Shown one piece after another: positions 8,699 to 16,454 of a stretch of DNA of 27,902 nt; the stretch's first letter is position 1, and every line of letters begins with the position of its first letter. Under the pieces are notes generated by a model that saw only the letters and a program-made list of their open reading frames with translations, made no database searches and was not told the DNA's origin. Origin of the DNA: UBA1426 sp050953365. Lineage in GTDB: Bacteria; Bacillota; Clostridia; Peptostreptococcales; Anaerovoracaceae. The position numbers and the translations under genes are program-made. The stretch covers positions 1 to 27,902 of the forward strand of contig JBMNMN010000008.1 of the NCBI GenBank assembly GCA_050953365.1. The letters are read 5' to 3'.

Positions 8699-9300
8699 TC
8701 AAGTTGTTAAGGAGTTCTGATTGCTTGTTATGAGGTTCTGATTGCCAACCCTCCTAATATTATTCATTATAGGGTTAATCTGTGTAAATCATAACGATAT
8801 TAGGCCTATAACCTTCAATATTTGGCCATTAATTTCTCTCCAACCGTGAAAAATAGACTTAGATCAGATCAAATCAAGTGCAATTAGGGCTATAAAATTA
8901 AGAATAATAGGGTCACATTATGGCCGACAAACAAATTTTAAACCTATATACCGGCCCTTGAAGCTAAAATTTCTCTTTTGACCGCGAGAAATAGGTTTAA
9001 ATCAGGTTAAATCAAGTGTAATTGGCCCTATAAACTTAAGCATAATAGGGCCACATCCAAGCCAGCAAACAAATCTTAGACCTACATAACGACCTTTGAA
9101 GCTAAAATTTCTCTTTTGACCGCGAGAAATAGGTTTAAATCAGGTTAAATCAAGTGTAATTGGCCCTATAAACTTAAGCATAATAGGGCCACATCATGGC
9201 CGACAAACAAATTTTAAACCTATATACCGACCTTTGAAGCTTCAAATTCAGCTTCCAAAAGCAGAAAATAGGCCTAATCAAAGCCAAATCAAGTAGAAGA
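8699..9300 (-). repeat. Array A: about four ~138-bp tandem repeats
   Basis: Units repeat with a 138-bp period, seen from the equivalent ACCG anchor at 8843, 8981 and 9119, with a diverged unit at about 9257. The two central units are nearly identical. Each carries ATAGGTTTAAA and TTTAAACCTAT-type arms about 45 nt apart, and the central copies have the palindrome GGCCCTAT-N13-ATAGGGCC. The terminal units are degenerate. The edge motif TCAAGTTGTT at 8699-8708 matches, inverted, the far edge of array B. No reading frame is kept across units and no transposase is inside. The strand given is relative to array B. Confidence 0.9.
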
Positions 9301-9345
9301 AGGGCTATTTTCATCATCTCTTTAAATTTTGTGTTTACATTTGTT

Positions 9346-9861
9346 TCATGCTGCAGTCGCCGCATTTTCACAAAGGTATAGACCTACAACGTCTCCTGTG
9401 GCATCATCGATGCCACCGTGTAAAGCAAGCATTCTGCCATCCCGGAACCAGTCAAAAGGTGTCGCATCAATCTGGATCAGTTCTCCCGGACAGGGCCGAC
9501 GCTTACGTCGACTTTTACGGCGTTTTGCTTTTTTTGTTTTAGGACTTTTATTTCCTTCGGATTTCAGTATACTGGAAAGTGCGGTGTATGATATTTGTAT
9601 ATCATACTGCTCAGCGAGTATTTCATTGAAGTGAAGGAAATTGACGTTTTCAAATTCTTCTTGGGTATGGATTTGAAGTATCGTTTCCTTCAGCTCGCTG
9701 GGAATGGCATGAGCAGGCTTTCGGTTTGTATTCTTGTGGATTAGGAACGCCTCGCCTTGTGTAATCAGTCCTTTCTTTAAGCGTGAAATCTGACGTTCTG
9801 AAAGGGAAAGTAGCTCAGATGCTCTCTTTCGGTCGATGGTGCCATCCAGATAGGCATTCAT
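9346..9861 (-). pseudogene. Truncated ISNCY-type (IS1202-like) transposase
   Basis: The product of 171 codons begins MNAYLDGTIDRKRASELLSL, a helix-turn-helix N-terminus (about residues 1-35) of the kind found in ISNCY-family transposases. It continues through a basic linker (KTKKAKRRKSRRKRR, residues 108-122) to the first catalytic Asp in IQIDATPFDWF (Asp132) and GGIDDATGDVVGLYL. Homology stops after LYLCEN, near 9361; the remaining DDE domain with the other two acidic residues is gone and a chance stop follows. It is therefore inactive. The start is uncertain, since the reading frame is open to 9939 through the tRNA promoter; ATG 9861 is chosen because it begins the family-like part. The lost 3' side is next to array A. 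Confidence 0.85.
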
Positions 9862-9886
9862 CACCTTATTTCTTATTAAATAAATA

Positions 9887-9915
9887 TTGATTTTCTGCGG
9901 AAAGTGTTGTATATT
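9887..9915 (+). promoter_or_regulatory. Promoter of tRNA-Ser
   Basis: TTGATT (9887-9892), a 17-nt spacer and TATATT (9910-9915) precede the tRNA by about 32 nt, a normal distance. The 5' remnant of the transposase lies immediately upstream of it. Confidence 0.7.
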
Positions 9916-9947
9916 TAATAGGCACGCCATCTGGCGCAAAGCGATTC

Positions 9948-10035
9948 GGAGGGTTGACCGAGTGGCTAAGGAGCTCGCCTGGAAAGCGAGTAAGGCGTAA
10001 CAGCCCCGTGGGTTCGAGTCCCATGCCCTCCGCCA
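9948..10035 (+). tRNA. tRNA-Ser (anticodon GGA)
   Basis: The 88-nt gene has a GGAGGGT / GCCCTCC acceptor stem, discriminator G and an encoded CCA at 10033-10035. The anticodon stem CTCGC / GCGAG holds the loop CTGGAAA, giving anticodon GGA. A long variable arm of serine type follows, then a T arm with the GTTCGAG-like loop. It decodes UCC and UCU. It sits between a dead transposase and an EamA gene and keeps its own promoter and terminator. Confidence 0.97.
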
Positions 10036-10042
10036 AATAAGG

Positions 10043-10079
10043 CAGCGGATTTTGATAGAAAATCTGCTGTTCTTTTTTT
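10043..10079 (+). terminator. Terminator of tRNA-Ser
   Basis: CAGCGGATTTT (10043-10053) pairs with AAAATCTGCTG (10059-10069; one G-T pair) around a GATAG loop, followed by a T-rich run to 10079. It ends at the stop codon of the convergent EamA gene. Confidence 0.92.
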
Positions 10080-10989
10080 ACCTAAAATCCCTTGATTTCA
10101 TGAGGGCTTGAAACAATTTGAGGAATATCCCTCCGAAGTTATAAATAGAAACGCCCAAAAGTATAATACTCCCGCCGATAAGAGTCGCTCTGCCCGGGAC
10201 CTCACCTGCAAGGAGAAAGCCCAGAATACTTGTCAGGAAGGGTGTGATGAACATGTAATTGCTGACTTGCGAGGTCTGCTTTGCTTTGGAAAACGCCTTG
10301 GACCATGTGATGTAAGCAATGGCCCCGCAGCATATTCCAAGGACTGCAAGATAGAGATATTGTATCGCGGGCGCACGAGAAATTTCCCGGAAGGAAGCCG
10401 AAGCAAAAATGGCAAGCAGAATAGTCCCGCAAAAGATGCTGTATGTTGATGCCTGCAAGGCAGTATATGCTTTTGTCAGTTTTCTTTGCAAAAGATTGTA
10501 GACGGCTAAAGCCAGTGCGGCAAGGAAAAGCCACAGGAGCCCGGTGTTGACTGTAAATGTACTTTCCATCAGCGTCAGAACAACTACGCCGACGAATTCA
10601 ACGGGAATGGCAATCCATTGAAATGCAGCCGGCTTCTCATGATACAAAACACGGGCAAATAACGAGGTAATAACAGGAACCGTAGCAATTACAATACTTC
10701 CTGTTGCAGCCGTGACAGTTGCCTGACCCTGGTTGAAGGCAATCATATAGAAAAAGAAGCCCACACAGCCTGAGACGAAAAACAAGGGAATATCTTTTGC
10801 CCGGGGTAATTTCATTTTCGTTAGAACGGCAACAACAATCAATGTTAAAGACGCAATCAGATAGCGCAGGAATCCCAAAGAAAAGGCGGAAAAGTACTGT
10901 AAAGTCAGCCGGGTAAGGACATAGGCCAGCGACCAGAAAAGAATCGTAATCATAGCATAGGGATGAAAGCTGTCTTTGAATTTCGTCAT
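10078..10989 (-). CDS. EamA/DMT family transporter
   Basis: A 303-aa inner-membrane transporter of the drug/metabolite superfamily with about ten hydrophobic helices and the two-fold EamA repeat. ILFWSLAYVLTRLTLQYFSA starts the first half and LFLAALALAVYNLLQRKL the second. Family members export amino acids or other small metabolites; the substrate here is unknown. The start ATG 10989 (MTKFKDSF) is fixed by AGGAGGACCC just upstream; a longer reading from 11025 lacks such a site. It is divergent from a MocR-type regulator, a common pairing that suggests the regulator controls this exporter. Confidence 0.92.
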   Translation of the reverse strand: MTKFKDSFHPYAMITILFWSLAYVLTRLTLQYFSAFSLGFLRYLIASLTLIVVAVLTKMKLPRAKDIPLFFVSGCVGFFFYMIAFNQGQATVTAATGSIVIATVPVITSLFARVLYHEKPAAFQWIAIPVEFVGVVVLTLMESTFTVNTGLLWLFLAALALAVYNLLQRKLTKAYTALQASTYSIFCGTILLAIFASASFREISRAPAIQYLYLAVLGICCGAIAYITWSKAFSKAKQTSQVSNYMFITPFLTSILGFLLAGEVPGRATLIGGSIILLGVSIYNFGGIFLKLFQALMKSRDFR

Positions 10990-11053
10990 GGGTCCTCCTG
11001 CGATATTATGCTTGCGCAAATTCAATCATTACTCCATAATAGAATCATAAAAT

Positions 11054-11100
11054 ACCGGCTTATTAAAGATACGATTTCATGTTATTTTTATTAAGCCGGT
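11054..11100. promoter_or_regulatory. Inverted repeat between the EamA gene and the MocR gene
   Basis: ACCGGCTTA (11054-11062) and TAAGCCGGT (11092-11100) are exact reverse complements 29 nt apart, in the 126-bp divergent intergenic region. The right arm ends just before the GGAGG ribosome binding site of the regulator gene. It is a good candidate operator for the MocR-type regulator; this is inference. Confidence 0.6.
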
Positions 11101-11115
11101 TGGAGGAAACAAAGT

Positions 11116-12516
11116 ATGTTATATATTGATTTGGACAAGACGAAAAAACGCTCATACGCCGTACAAATCTATACGAAAATCCGGGAAATGATACTGGCCG
11201 GAGAATTACCTGCCGGAGAACCATTGCCATCCTCCCGGGACTTGAGCCGGGAATTGTCCGTTTCCAGGAATACGGTTTTAGCTGCTTATGACATGCTGGT
11301 ATCGGAAGGTGCGGTTTGCAGCATTGCCGGCTCAGGTTATTATGTTCTCTCAGGTGTGAAAAACAACCCCCGCCGGATTTCCACCGAAGACAGGCAAACA
11401 GCGTCTCTGTCCGATATGGTGATATCTGACGACATGATTAACTTTGACAGCGGTCTTCCGGCCCTGGATTTGTTTCCCCGCGTTAAATGGAATCGTACAG
11501 TCTCCGGCGCATTTTTAGATGCCCCGGTTTCTGCACTTGGATACGATGATCCTCAGGGCCGGCCTGAATTCAGAGATGTACTGTGCAGCTATCTTAAAAA
11601 GACACGGGGTATCTCCTGCGCCCCGGAACAGATTATAGTTACCTCCGGTACGAAACAGGGACTGTCTTTGACGGCAAAGTGCCTGCTTGATTCCGAAAGC
11701 GAAGTCTGGATTGAAAACCCCACAAATGCTAATGTTAAGCAGATTTTCTCGTATCACACAAATAAAATTATTCCGTTTGAAGTGGATGCTCACGGTATCC
11801 GGCCGGAGGAATTCCCGAGTGACGGAAAACCCGATTTAATGTTTGTAACTCCGTCTCATCAATTCCCCATGGGCGGAATTCTGCCGCTGCAAAGGAGAAT
11901 TGCCTTGACGGAATTTGCAGCAAAATCCGGAGCATATCTGCTGGAGGATGACTATGACAGTGCTTTTACTTATGACGGTCAGCCTCTGAATTCTCTGTTT
12001 GAGTTGGATAATAACCGGGTAATCCATGCAGGAACATTCAGCAAGGTATTGTTTCCTTCAATCCGGCTGGGGTATCTTGTTGTCCCCGAACACCTCGTTC
12101 CCGGAATGCGGGAGCTGAAACGCCTGTCCGATCACCACTCCAATTCTGTTTATCAGCTCGCATTAATGCGCTTTATTGAAAACGGAGATTTGGACCGCCA
12201 TATCCGGCGCATGAAAAAGGAATATCAAAAGCGCCGTGACCTGCTGATAGAACTGCTACACGAATACTTTGGCGATCGGGTGCATATTCATGGAGCTTCG
12301 GCAGGAATGCACGTGGTAGCGGAATTTGATAATGTTGCGTTTACGGAGCAGCGTATAAACAAACTGCTGGACGCAGGCGTCTATGTTGTTCCCGTAGAGC
12401 GGCACTCCCTCACAAAGGGAAGTCATGCGAATCAAATCATAATGGGCTATGCGGGGCTGACAAGAGAAGATTTAATGTCAGGACTTGATATATTGAAAAA
12501 AGTAATCTCAGTATGA
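11116..12516 (+). CDS. MocR/PdxR-type transcriptional regulator (GntR HTH plus aminotransferase fold)
   Basis: A 466-aa protein with a GntR winged helix-turn-helix at about residues 10-78 (PLPSSRDLSRELSVSRNTVL) and a fold-type I aminotransferase domain from about residue 105. The PLP lysine is Lys310 in AGTFSKVLFPSIRLGYLV, and the PLP-ring Asp lies in LLEDDYDSAF. Such regulators sense PLP or an amino-acid aldimine and act on divergent genes, here an EamA exporter. The ATG at 11116 follows GGAGGAAACAAAGT. Size and architecture are normal for the family. The true ligand cannot be told; direct control of vitamin B6 genes is not suggested by the neighbours. Confidence 0.94.
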   Translation: MLYIDLDKTKKRSYAVQIYTKIREMILAGELPAGEPLPSSRDLSRELSVSRNTVLAAYDMLVSEGAVCSIAGSGYYVLSGVKNNPRRISTEDRQTASLSDMVISDDMINFDSGLPALDLFPRVKWNRTVSGAFLDAPVSALGYDDPQGRPEFRDVLCSYLKKTRGISCAPEQIIVTSGTKQGLSLTAKCLLDSESEVWIENPTNANVKQIFSYHTNKIIPFEVDAHGIRPEEFPSDGKPDLMFVTPSHQFPMGGILPLQRRIALTEFAAKSGAYLLEDDYDSAFTYDGQPLNSLFELDNNRVIHAGTFSKVLFPSIRLGYLVVPEHLVPGMRELKRLSDHHSNSVYQLALMRFIENGDLDRHIRRMKKEYQKRRDLLIELLHEYFGDRVHIHGASAGMHVVAEFDNVAFTEQRINKLLDAGVYVVPVERHSLTKGSHANQIIMGYAGLTREDLMSGLDILKKVISV

Positions 12517-12530
12517 CCAAATAGCAGAGT

Positions 12531-13019
12531 TTATCGCTTCATTTGCATGAGAATAAACGACTTATTGTCCTTTGCACGCATAGTAGCCAGGATCCCGTCC
12601 AGGTGATCGTATTCGTGTTGCAGCAATTCGGAATAATCCCCTTCAAGATCCATTTTCCGTTCCTTTCCTTCCAAATCTGTATAGGTCAAAATCGCGCGCT
12701 TATGGCGCATGACTCTTACACAAAGTCCGGGAAAAGACATACAATCATCAAGAACTTCCATGAGTTCATCGTCAGGAAAATGTATCACAGGATTGATGAA
12801 TACATACTCCTTATCCGTAAGCATATAAAGCAATCGCTTTTGAATGCCGATCTGCGGAGCGGCAATCGCACGGCCGGCGCCATAAGTATTACGATACTCC
12901 AATAGAGTGTCGCGAAGATCCGTTACCCATGTGTTAAGCATGGGAATATCTGCTGCGGTGACTTCTTCACTGATTTCATAGAGTTGAGGATTTCCAAGTT
13001 TCAATATTTCCTTTACCAT
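12531..13019 (-). CDS. def: Peptide deformylase, divergent
   Basis: A 162-aa metallohydrolase that would remove formyl groups from nascent N-termini. Metal-binding residues are intact: Cys93 in DDCMSFPG and His135 and His139 with catalytic Glu136 in LLQHEYDHLDG. Motif 1 reads GRAIAAPQ (residues 49-56), where the usual second Gly is Ala, and motif 2 has DDCMS in place of EGCLS. It is therefore a divergent deformylase, possibly a second copy or one with altered substrate choice. ATG 13019 follows GGAGATAAACA. It converges with the MocR gene with only 14 bp between stops and is not beside fmt, unlike many primary def genes. Confidence 0.88.
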   Translation of the reverse strand: MVKEILKLGNPQLYEISEEVTAADIPMLNTWVTDLRDTLLEYRNTYGAGRAIAAPQIGIQKRLLYMLTDKEYVFINPVIHFPDDELMEVLDDCMSFPGLCVRVMRHKRAILTYTDLEGKERKMDLEGDYSELLQHEYDHLDGILATMRAKDNKSFILMQMKR

Positions 13020-13150
13020 TGTTTATCTCCATTGAATTAGAATTCATCTTACAATGCATTATAACTACTTCTTGCTGCAGCAACAAGATTGAAAAATCAA
13101 CTTCCTGGTTAAGCGGAGGGCATGGGGCTCGAGCCTGGCAGTGTTTTGGT

Positions 13151-13180
13151 TTGACATTTAAGTGAATCGTTATATATTAT
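13151..13180 (+). promoter_or_regulatory. Promoter upstream of the flavodoxin remnant and glycohydrolase gene
   Basis: TTGACA (13151-13156) is followed by TATATT at 13173-13178 (16-nt spacer) or TATTAT at 13175-13180 (18-nt spacer). AGTTAAC just downstream may be part of an operator. Between here and 13308 only short remnants are seen, including a 14-codon open stretch at 13261 ending SEGMSRKGK. Confidence 0.65.
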
Positions 13181-13308
13181 AGTTAACCCGAATATCGTAT
13201 ATTGTATTTACGGAAATTATTGTAGATCGCGTTGCAAATACCCCTCTTTTTTAGTTCGTTATGGTCTGTGAAATGTCGGAAGGTATGAGCCGTAAGGGGA
13301 AATAAGCG

Positions 13309-13413
13309 GTGAAAAAAGTGACGGCCATTATTGCCAGCCCGCGAAAAAAGGCCACTTATCAGGCGGTTCAGGAGTTTGAACAAAGCTTAAAACATATGAG
13401 AGGGTGCGCATGA
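13309..13413 (+). pseudogene. 5' stub of a flavodoxin-family NAD(P)H reductase
   Basis: A GTG start after AAGGGGAAATAAGC gives 34 residues, KKVTAIIASPRKKATYQAVQ being the start of the product. The beta-strand followed by SPRK phosphate-loop matches the N-terminus of flavodoxin-like NADPH-dependent FMN reductases. The family's following strand and helix pairs are absent; the frame stops at 13411-13413 and the ADP-ribosylglycohydrolase follows 33 nt later. It looks like a deletion product; translation of the short peptide is possible but function is unlikely. Confidence 0.6.
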
Positions 13414-13446
13414 AAACGGCGCAAAACAGAGAGGAGGTCGGAAATA

Positions 13447-14304
13447 ATGCTCGGCGCAATTGTGGGCGACATCGTAGGCTCTGTCTATGAGTGGAATAAT
13501 ATTAAAACAAAAGATTTTCCGCTGTTTCGTGATGACTGCTTTTTTACCGACGATACGGTAATGACTATCGCCACAGCAGACGCGTTATTGAACGGCGGAG
13601 AAATAGACGATTTCATTGATGCATACAAGAAGTGGGGACGGATGTATCCCGATGCGGGATATGGCGGACGGTTCGGGAACTGGATACATTCCGATGATCG
13701 CGGACCCTATAACTCTTGGGGCAACGGTTCCGCTATGAGGGTTTCACCTTGCGCATGGATGTTGAACTGTGGGTACTATGGACGCACCGGCTGTTGGCCG
13801 GACAACGGTTGGCAATACGTGATAAGATCTGCGGAAGTGACCCACGACCATCCTGAAGGGATCAAAGGCGCAGAGGCTACGGCGGCAGCCATATTTTTGA
13901 GTCGATTCTATGCAGGCGGATATGCTTTCGATTATTGCAAGCCTTGGTCTCTTGATGAATTAAAAGCTGAAATTAAGAAACTGGTAGAATCTAAATATGG
14001 ATATAATTTGTCTCAGACGCTTGACGAGATTCGTCCGACCTATCGTTTTAATGAAAGCTGCCAGGATACAGTTCCGCAGGCGATTATCGCATTTCTTGAA
14101 AGCGAGAACTTTGAGGATGCTATCCGGAACGCCATTTCTCTGGGCGGGGATAGCGACACACTGGCCGCAATCACAGGCAGCATTGCCGAAGCGGCGTATG
14201 GGATACCGGATTGGATCAGGGATAAAGCTTTAAGTTATCTTGATGATCCATTGAGAGAAGTTTATGAATTGTGGACAGCGTTCATAGGGAACGGCCATAA
14301 GTAG
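13447..14304 (+). CDS. ADP-ribosylglycohydrolase (DraG family)
   Basis: A 285-aa enzyme that hydrolyses ADP-ribose from modified proteins, nucleic acids or small molecules. The N-terminal AIVGDIVGSVYEW, the metal-binding FFTDDTVMT (residues 32-40; Asp35 and Asp36), THDHPEG (132-138) and the second metal motif GGDSDTLAAITGSIAEA (from residue 233; Asp235 and Asp237) are all intact. ATG 13447 follows GAGGAGGTCGG. No ADP-ribosyltransferase or nitrogenase gene is visible in the window, so the substrate is open. It converges with a small DMT gene after 9 bp. Confidence 0.93.
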   Translation: MLGAIVGDIVGSVYEWNNIKTKDFPLFRDDCFFTDDTVMTIATADALLNGGEIDDFIDAYKKWGRMYPDAGYGGRFGNWIHSDDRGPYNSWGNGSAMRVSPCAWMLNCGYYGRTGCWPDNGWQYVIRSAEVTHDHPEGIKGAEATAAAIFLSRFYAGGYAFDYCKPWSLDELKAEIKKLVESKYGYNLSQTLDEIRPTYRFNESCQDTVPQAIIAFLESENFEDAIRNAISLGGDSDTLAAITGSIAEAAYGIPDWIRDKALSYLDDPLREVYELWTAFIGNGHK

Positions 14305-14313
14305 GGTGCTTAA

Positions 14314-14736
14314 TTATTTGTTTATAAACACCAACCCTAATATACAGAAACCGATTCCTATTACCTGCTGCAATGACAAAGTTTCTTTGTAAAGTAAAAG
14401 CCCCACGAATATTAATATCACGGCCAAGGCGATATTGCAGACCAGAGACCCTACGCTTATATTCCATCCGACCCGGTACAGCATAATGTTTCCGAATTCC
14501 AGACCCAAGATGGCGATACCCAGAATAAACGGCGCCCAATTCACCAATTTAAACTGTGCAACAATATCCTTTGACGAGTCTGTCATGTAAAATAGAGCCA
14601 AGGCTAATATGGCCCCGGTAATGTATGTCACGATAAGCCCGATTAACGGATTTAACGTCCCGGGTATGCTCTTCGCACATATGTGATAAAAAACATTGGA
14701 TCCGACAATGACTATTACAGGTAAATAGTAATTCAT
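14314..14736 (-). CDS. Half-size EamA/DMT family membrane protein
   Basis: A 140-aa protein with about five hydrophobic helices, a single EamA-type half repeat. PVIVIVGSNVFYHICAKSIP opens it and VGLLLYKETLSLQQVIGIGF with the final GLVFINK resembles the end of one EamA domain. Such half-size proteins act as dimers, but the substrate is unknown. The start ATG 14736 (MNYYLPVI) is chosen because CCAAGGAGCTTCTT precedes it; an upstream in-frame start lacks a site. The 191 bp up to the ABC ATPase gene show no further gene. Confidence 0.85.
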   Translation of the reverse strand: MNYYLPVIVIVGSNVFYHICAKSIPGTLNPLIGLIVTYITGAILALALFYMTDSSKDIVAQFKLVNWAPFILGIAILGLEFGNIMLYRVGWNISVGSLVCNIALAVILIFVGLLLYKETLSLQQVIGIGFCILGLVFINK

Positions 14737-14927
14737 AAGAAGCTCCTTGGTAAAATGTTTTTCTGTTGATTGTTTCCGCCCCATGAAGCCCATGAAGCAG
14801 CTGTTCGAGATAATGCAAACCCCTTGAAGTTTGGGATGTTCATATCATTATATTCAACAAATCCATTAAAGGCAAGTGAGCCAATCATGGAAACGGAAGC
14901 AAATACAAGGCATAAAAACAGACCGCA

Positions 14928-15650
14928 TTACAGGACTTTGCTCAGGAAGTTTCTCGTCCTTTCATTCTGCGGATTTCCGAAGATTTCCTCGGGGCTGCCT
15001 TCTTCGACGATTGTGCCTTCATCCATGAATAAAACCCTGTCTGCAACTTCTCTTGCAAACCCCATCTCATGGGTAACGATCACCATAGTCATTCCCTGGT
15101 GCGCCAATTTCCTCATTACTTCGAGAACCTCTCCGACCATTTCAGGGTCCAGCGCCGAGGTGGGTTCGTCAAAGAGCATGATTTCCGGCTTCATGGCCAG
15201 AGCTCTCGCAATGGCCGCTCTCTGCTTCTGCCCGCCGGACAATGAGGCGGGGTATACGTCCGCTTTATCTTCGAGACCGACGGCTTTTAATAGCTCAAGG
15301 GCCTGCTTTTTTGCCTCGGCTTTATCGGTTCTATTAACCTTTATTTGTCCGATCATAACGTTTTCGATTGTCGTCATATGCGGGAACAGATTAAAATTCT
15401 GGAATACCATGCCTAACTTTTGGCGAATCTTATTTATATCCGCATTTTTGTCGTTTATTTTCTCACCGTCAATGAATATCGATCCTTCGGTAGGTGTTTC
15501 AAGCAAATTAATGCACCTTAAAAACGTGCTTTTCCCCGAACCGGAGGGGCCAATGACGCATACGACCTCGTTTTTTTCTATCGTCACTGAGATGTCTTTT
15601 AGAACTTCTAATTTTCCGTAGTTTTTCGTCAGATTATTTACTTCGATCAC
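14928..15650 (-). CDS. Polar amino-acid ABC transporter ATPase
   Basis: A 240-aa ATP-binding subunit of GlnQ type. Walker A GPSGSGKST is at residues 34-42, the Q-loop in MVFQNFNLFPHMT, the signature LSGGQKQRAAIARALA, Walker B IMLFDEPTSALDPEMVGE and the switch His in VTHEMGFA. It overlaps the permease gene by 17 nt, so the two are translationally coupled. It powers uptake with the permease and the lipoprotein encoded upstream; the exact amino acid cannot be told. Confidence 0.95.
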   Translation of the reverse strand: MIEVNNLTKNYGKLEVLKDISVTIEKNEVVCVIGPSGSGKSTFLRCINLLETPTEGSIFIDGEKINDKNADINKIRQKLGMVFQNFNLFPHMTTIENVMIGQIKVNRTDKAEAKKQALELLKAVGLEDKADVYPASLSGGQKQRAAIARALAMKPEIMLFDEPTSALDPEMVGEVLEVMRKLAHQGMTMVIVTHEMGFAREVADRVLFMDEGTIVEEGSPEEIFGNPQNERTRNFLSKVL

Positions 15651-16308
15651 TCTGCGCCATCCTCCTTTCCATGTATGCTACCAATCGCGACACCGGAATC
15701 GTAATGCTCAGATATACAAAAGCCGTTCCCAGATACGCCGGCCATGCTTCAAAGGTAGCGGCTGCCCACAGCATGCTCTTTCTTGTGACTTCTACGATGG
15801 AAATCATGCTCAATACGGCAGTTTCTTTTAACAATGCTACAAACTCATTTGCAAGGGCCGGTAAAATAATCCGGAACGCCTGAGGAATTATGACGTAGAG
15901 CATTGCCTGGGAGTGGGTCATTCCCAATGATCTTGCAGCTTCCATCTGGCCTTTGTCTACCGCCTGAAGTCCTGCCCGGATGATTTCCGCAACATATGCC
16001 GAGCTGTTTATTCCGCATACAATTATGCCTGCAATAACAGGATTGTCCCAAGAGAATTGAATCCCGTTTGACTGCATCAGCATCGGAAATCCTGCATAAA
16101 TAAGTAAAGCCTGTACGACAATCGGGGTGCCTCTTAAAAACTCAACATATACTGAAAAAATAATCCGCACAAGTCTGAACCGGGACATTTTTCCCAGTGC
16201 GACAAACAATCCGGCCAATATGCCTATGATCACAGCGAATACTGTAATTTGCAAGGTCACTGTAATGCCGCTGTATGCAATTTGTATCCCTTTTAAATAT
16301 ACTTCCAT
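15634..16308 (-). CDS. Polar amino-acid ABC transporter permease
   Basis: A 224-aa inner-membrane permease of the His/Glu/Gln family. It has about five helices, the N-terminal GITVTLQITVFAVIIGILAG, VEFLRGTPIVVQALLIY, and the EAA coupling loop EAARSLGMTHSQAMLYVIIP. The start ATG 16308 (MEVYLKG) has GGAGAG just upstream; a TTG start 12 nt earlier would overlap the binding site. It lies between the binding protein and ATPase genes in one operon. Confidence 0.94.
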   Translation of the reverse strand: MEVYLKGIQIAYSGITVTLQITVFAVIIGILAGLFVALGKMSRFRLVRIIFSVYVEFLRGTPIVVQALLIYAGFPMLMQSNGIQFSWDNPVIAGIIVCGINSSAYVAEIIRAGLQAVDKGQMEAARSLGMTHSQAMLYVIIPQAFRIILPALANEFVALLKETAVLSMISIVEVTRKSMLWAAATFEAWPAYLGTAFVYLSITIPVSRLVAYMERRMAQSDRSK

Positions 16309-16338
16309 AAAACTCTCCAAAAACTAATTCGGTCACAA

Positions 16339-16393
16339 ACAGAAGAGGTTTAAAGCACAGCACGACAGCCGTAAGACTTAAGACCTCTTCTGT
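16339..16393 (-). ncRNA. Intercistronic hairpin between binding-protein and permease genes
   Basis: ACAGAAGAGGT (16339-16349) and ACCTCTTCTGT (16383-16393) form an exact 11-bp stem around a 33-nt loop. No T-run follows on the minus strand. The position is typical of a stem that protects the 3' end of a binding-protein message and lowers permease expression. It is a structural RNA element of the mRNA, not a proven separate RNA. Confidence 0.6.
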
Positions 16394-16454
16394 AAAAGAT
16401 TATCTTCGTTTTTTATGTTATTCGGTTTCGATAATGTCTGATTATTTTGAATAA

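Noticed and set aside
8699..9300. CRISPR array.
   Set aside because: The whole ~138-bp unit repeats with no short repeat/variable spacer pattern, and there are no cas genes in the window.
13201..13308. Remnant of a MarR-type regulator upstream of the flavodoxin stub.
   Set aside because: Only very short open pieces are visible and none has a recognisable motif.
14770..15621. Plus-strand frame of 283 codons over the ABC ATPase gene.
   Set aside because: It is antisense to a protein with all ABC ATPase motifs.
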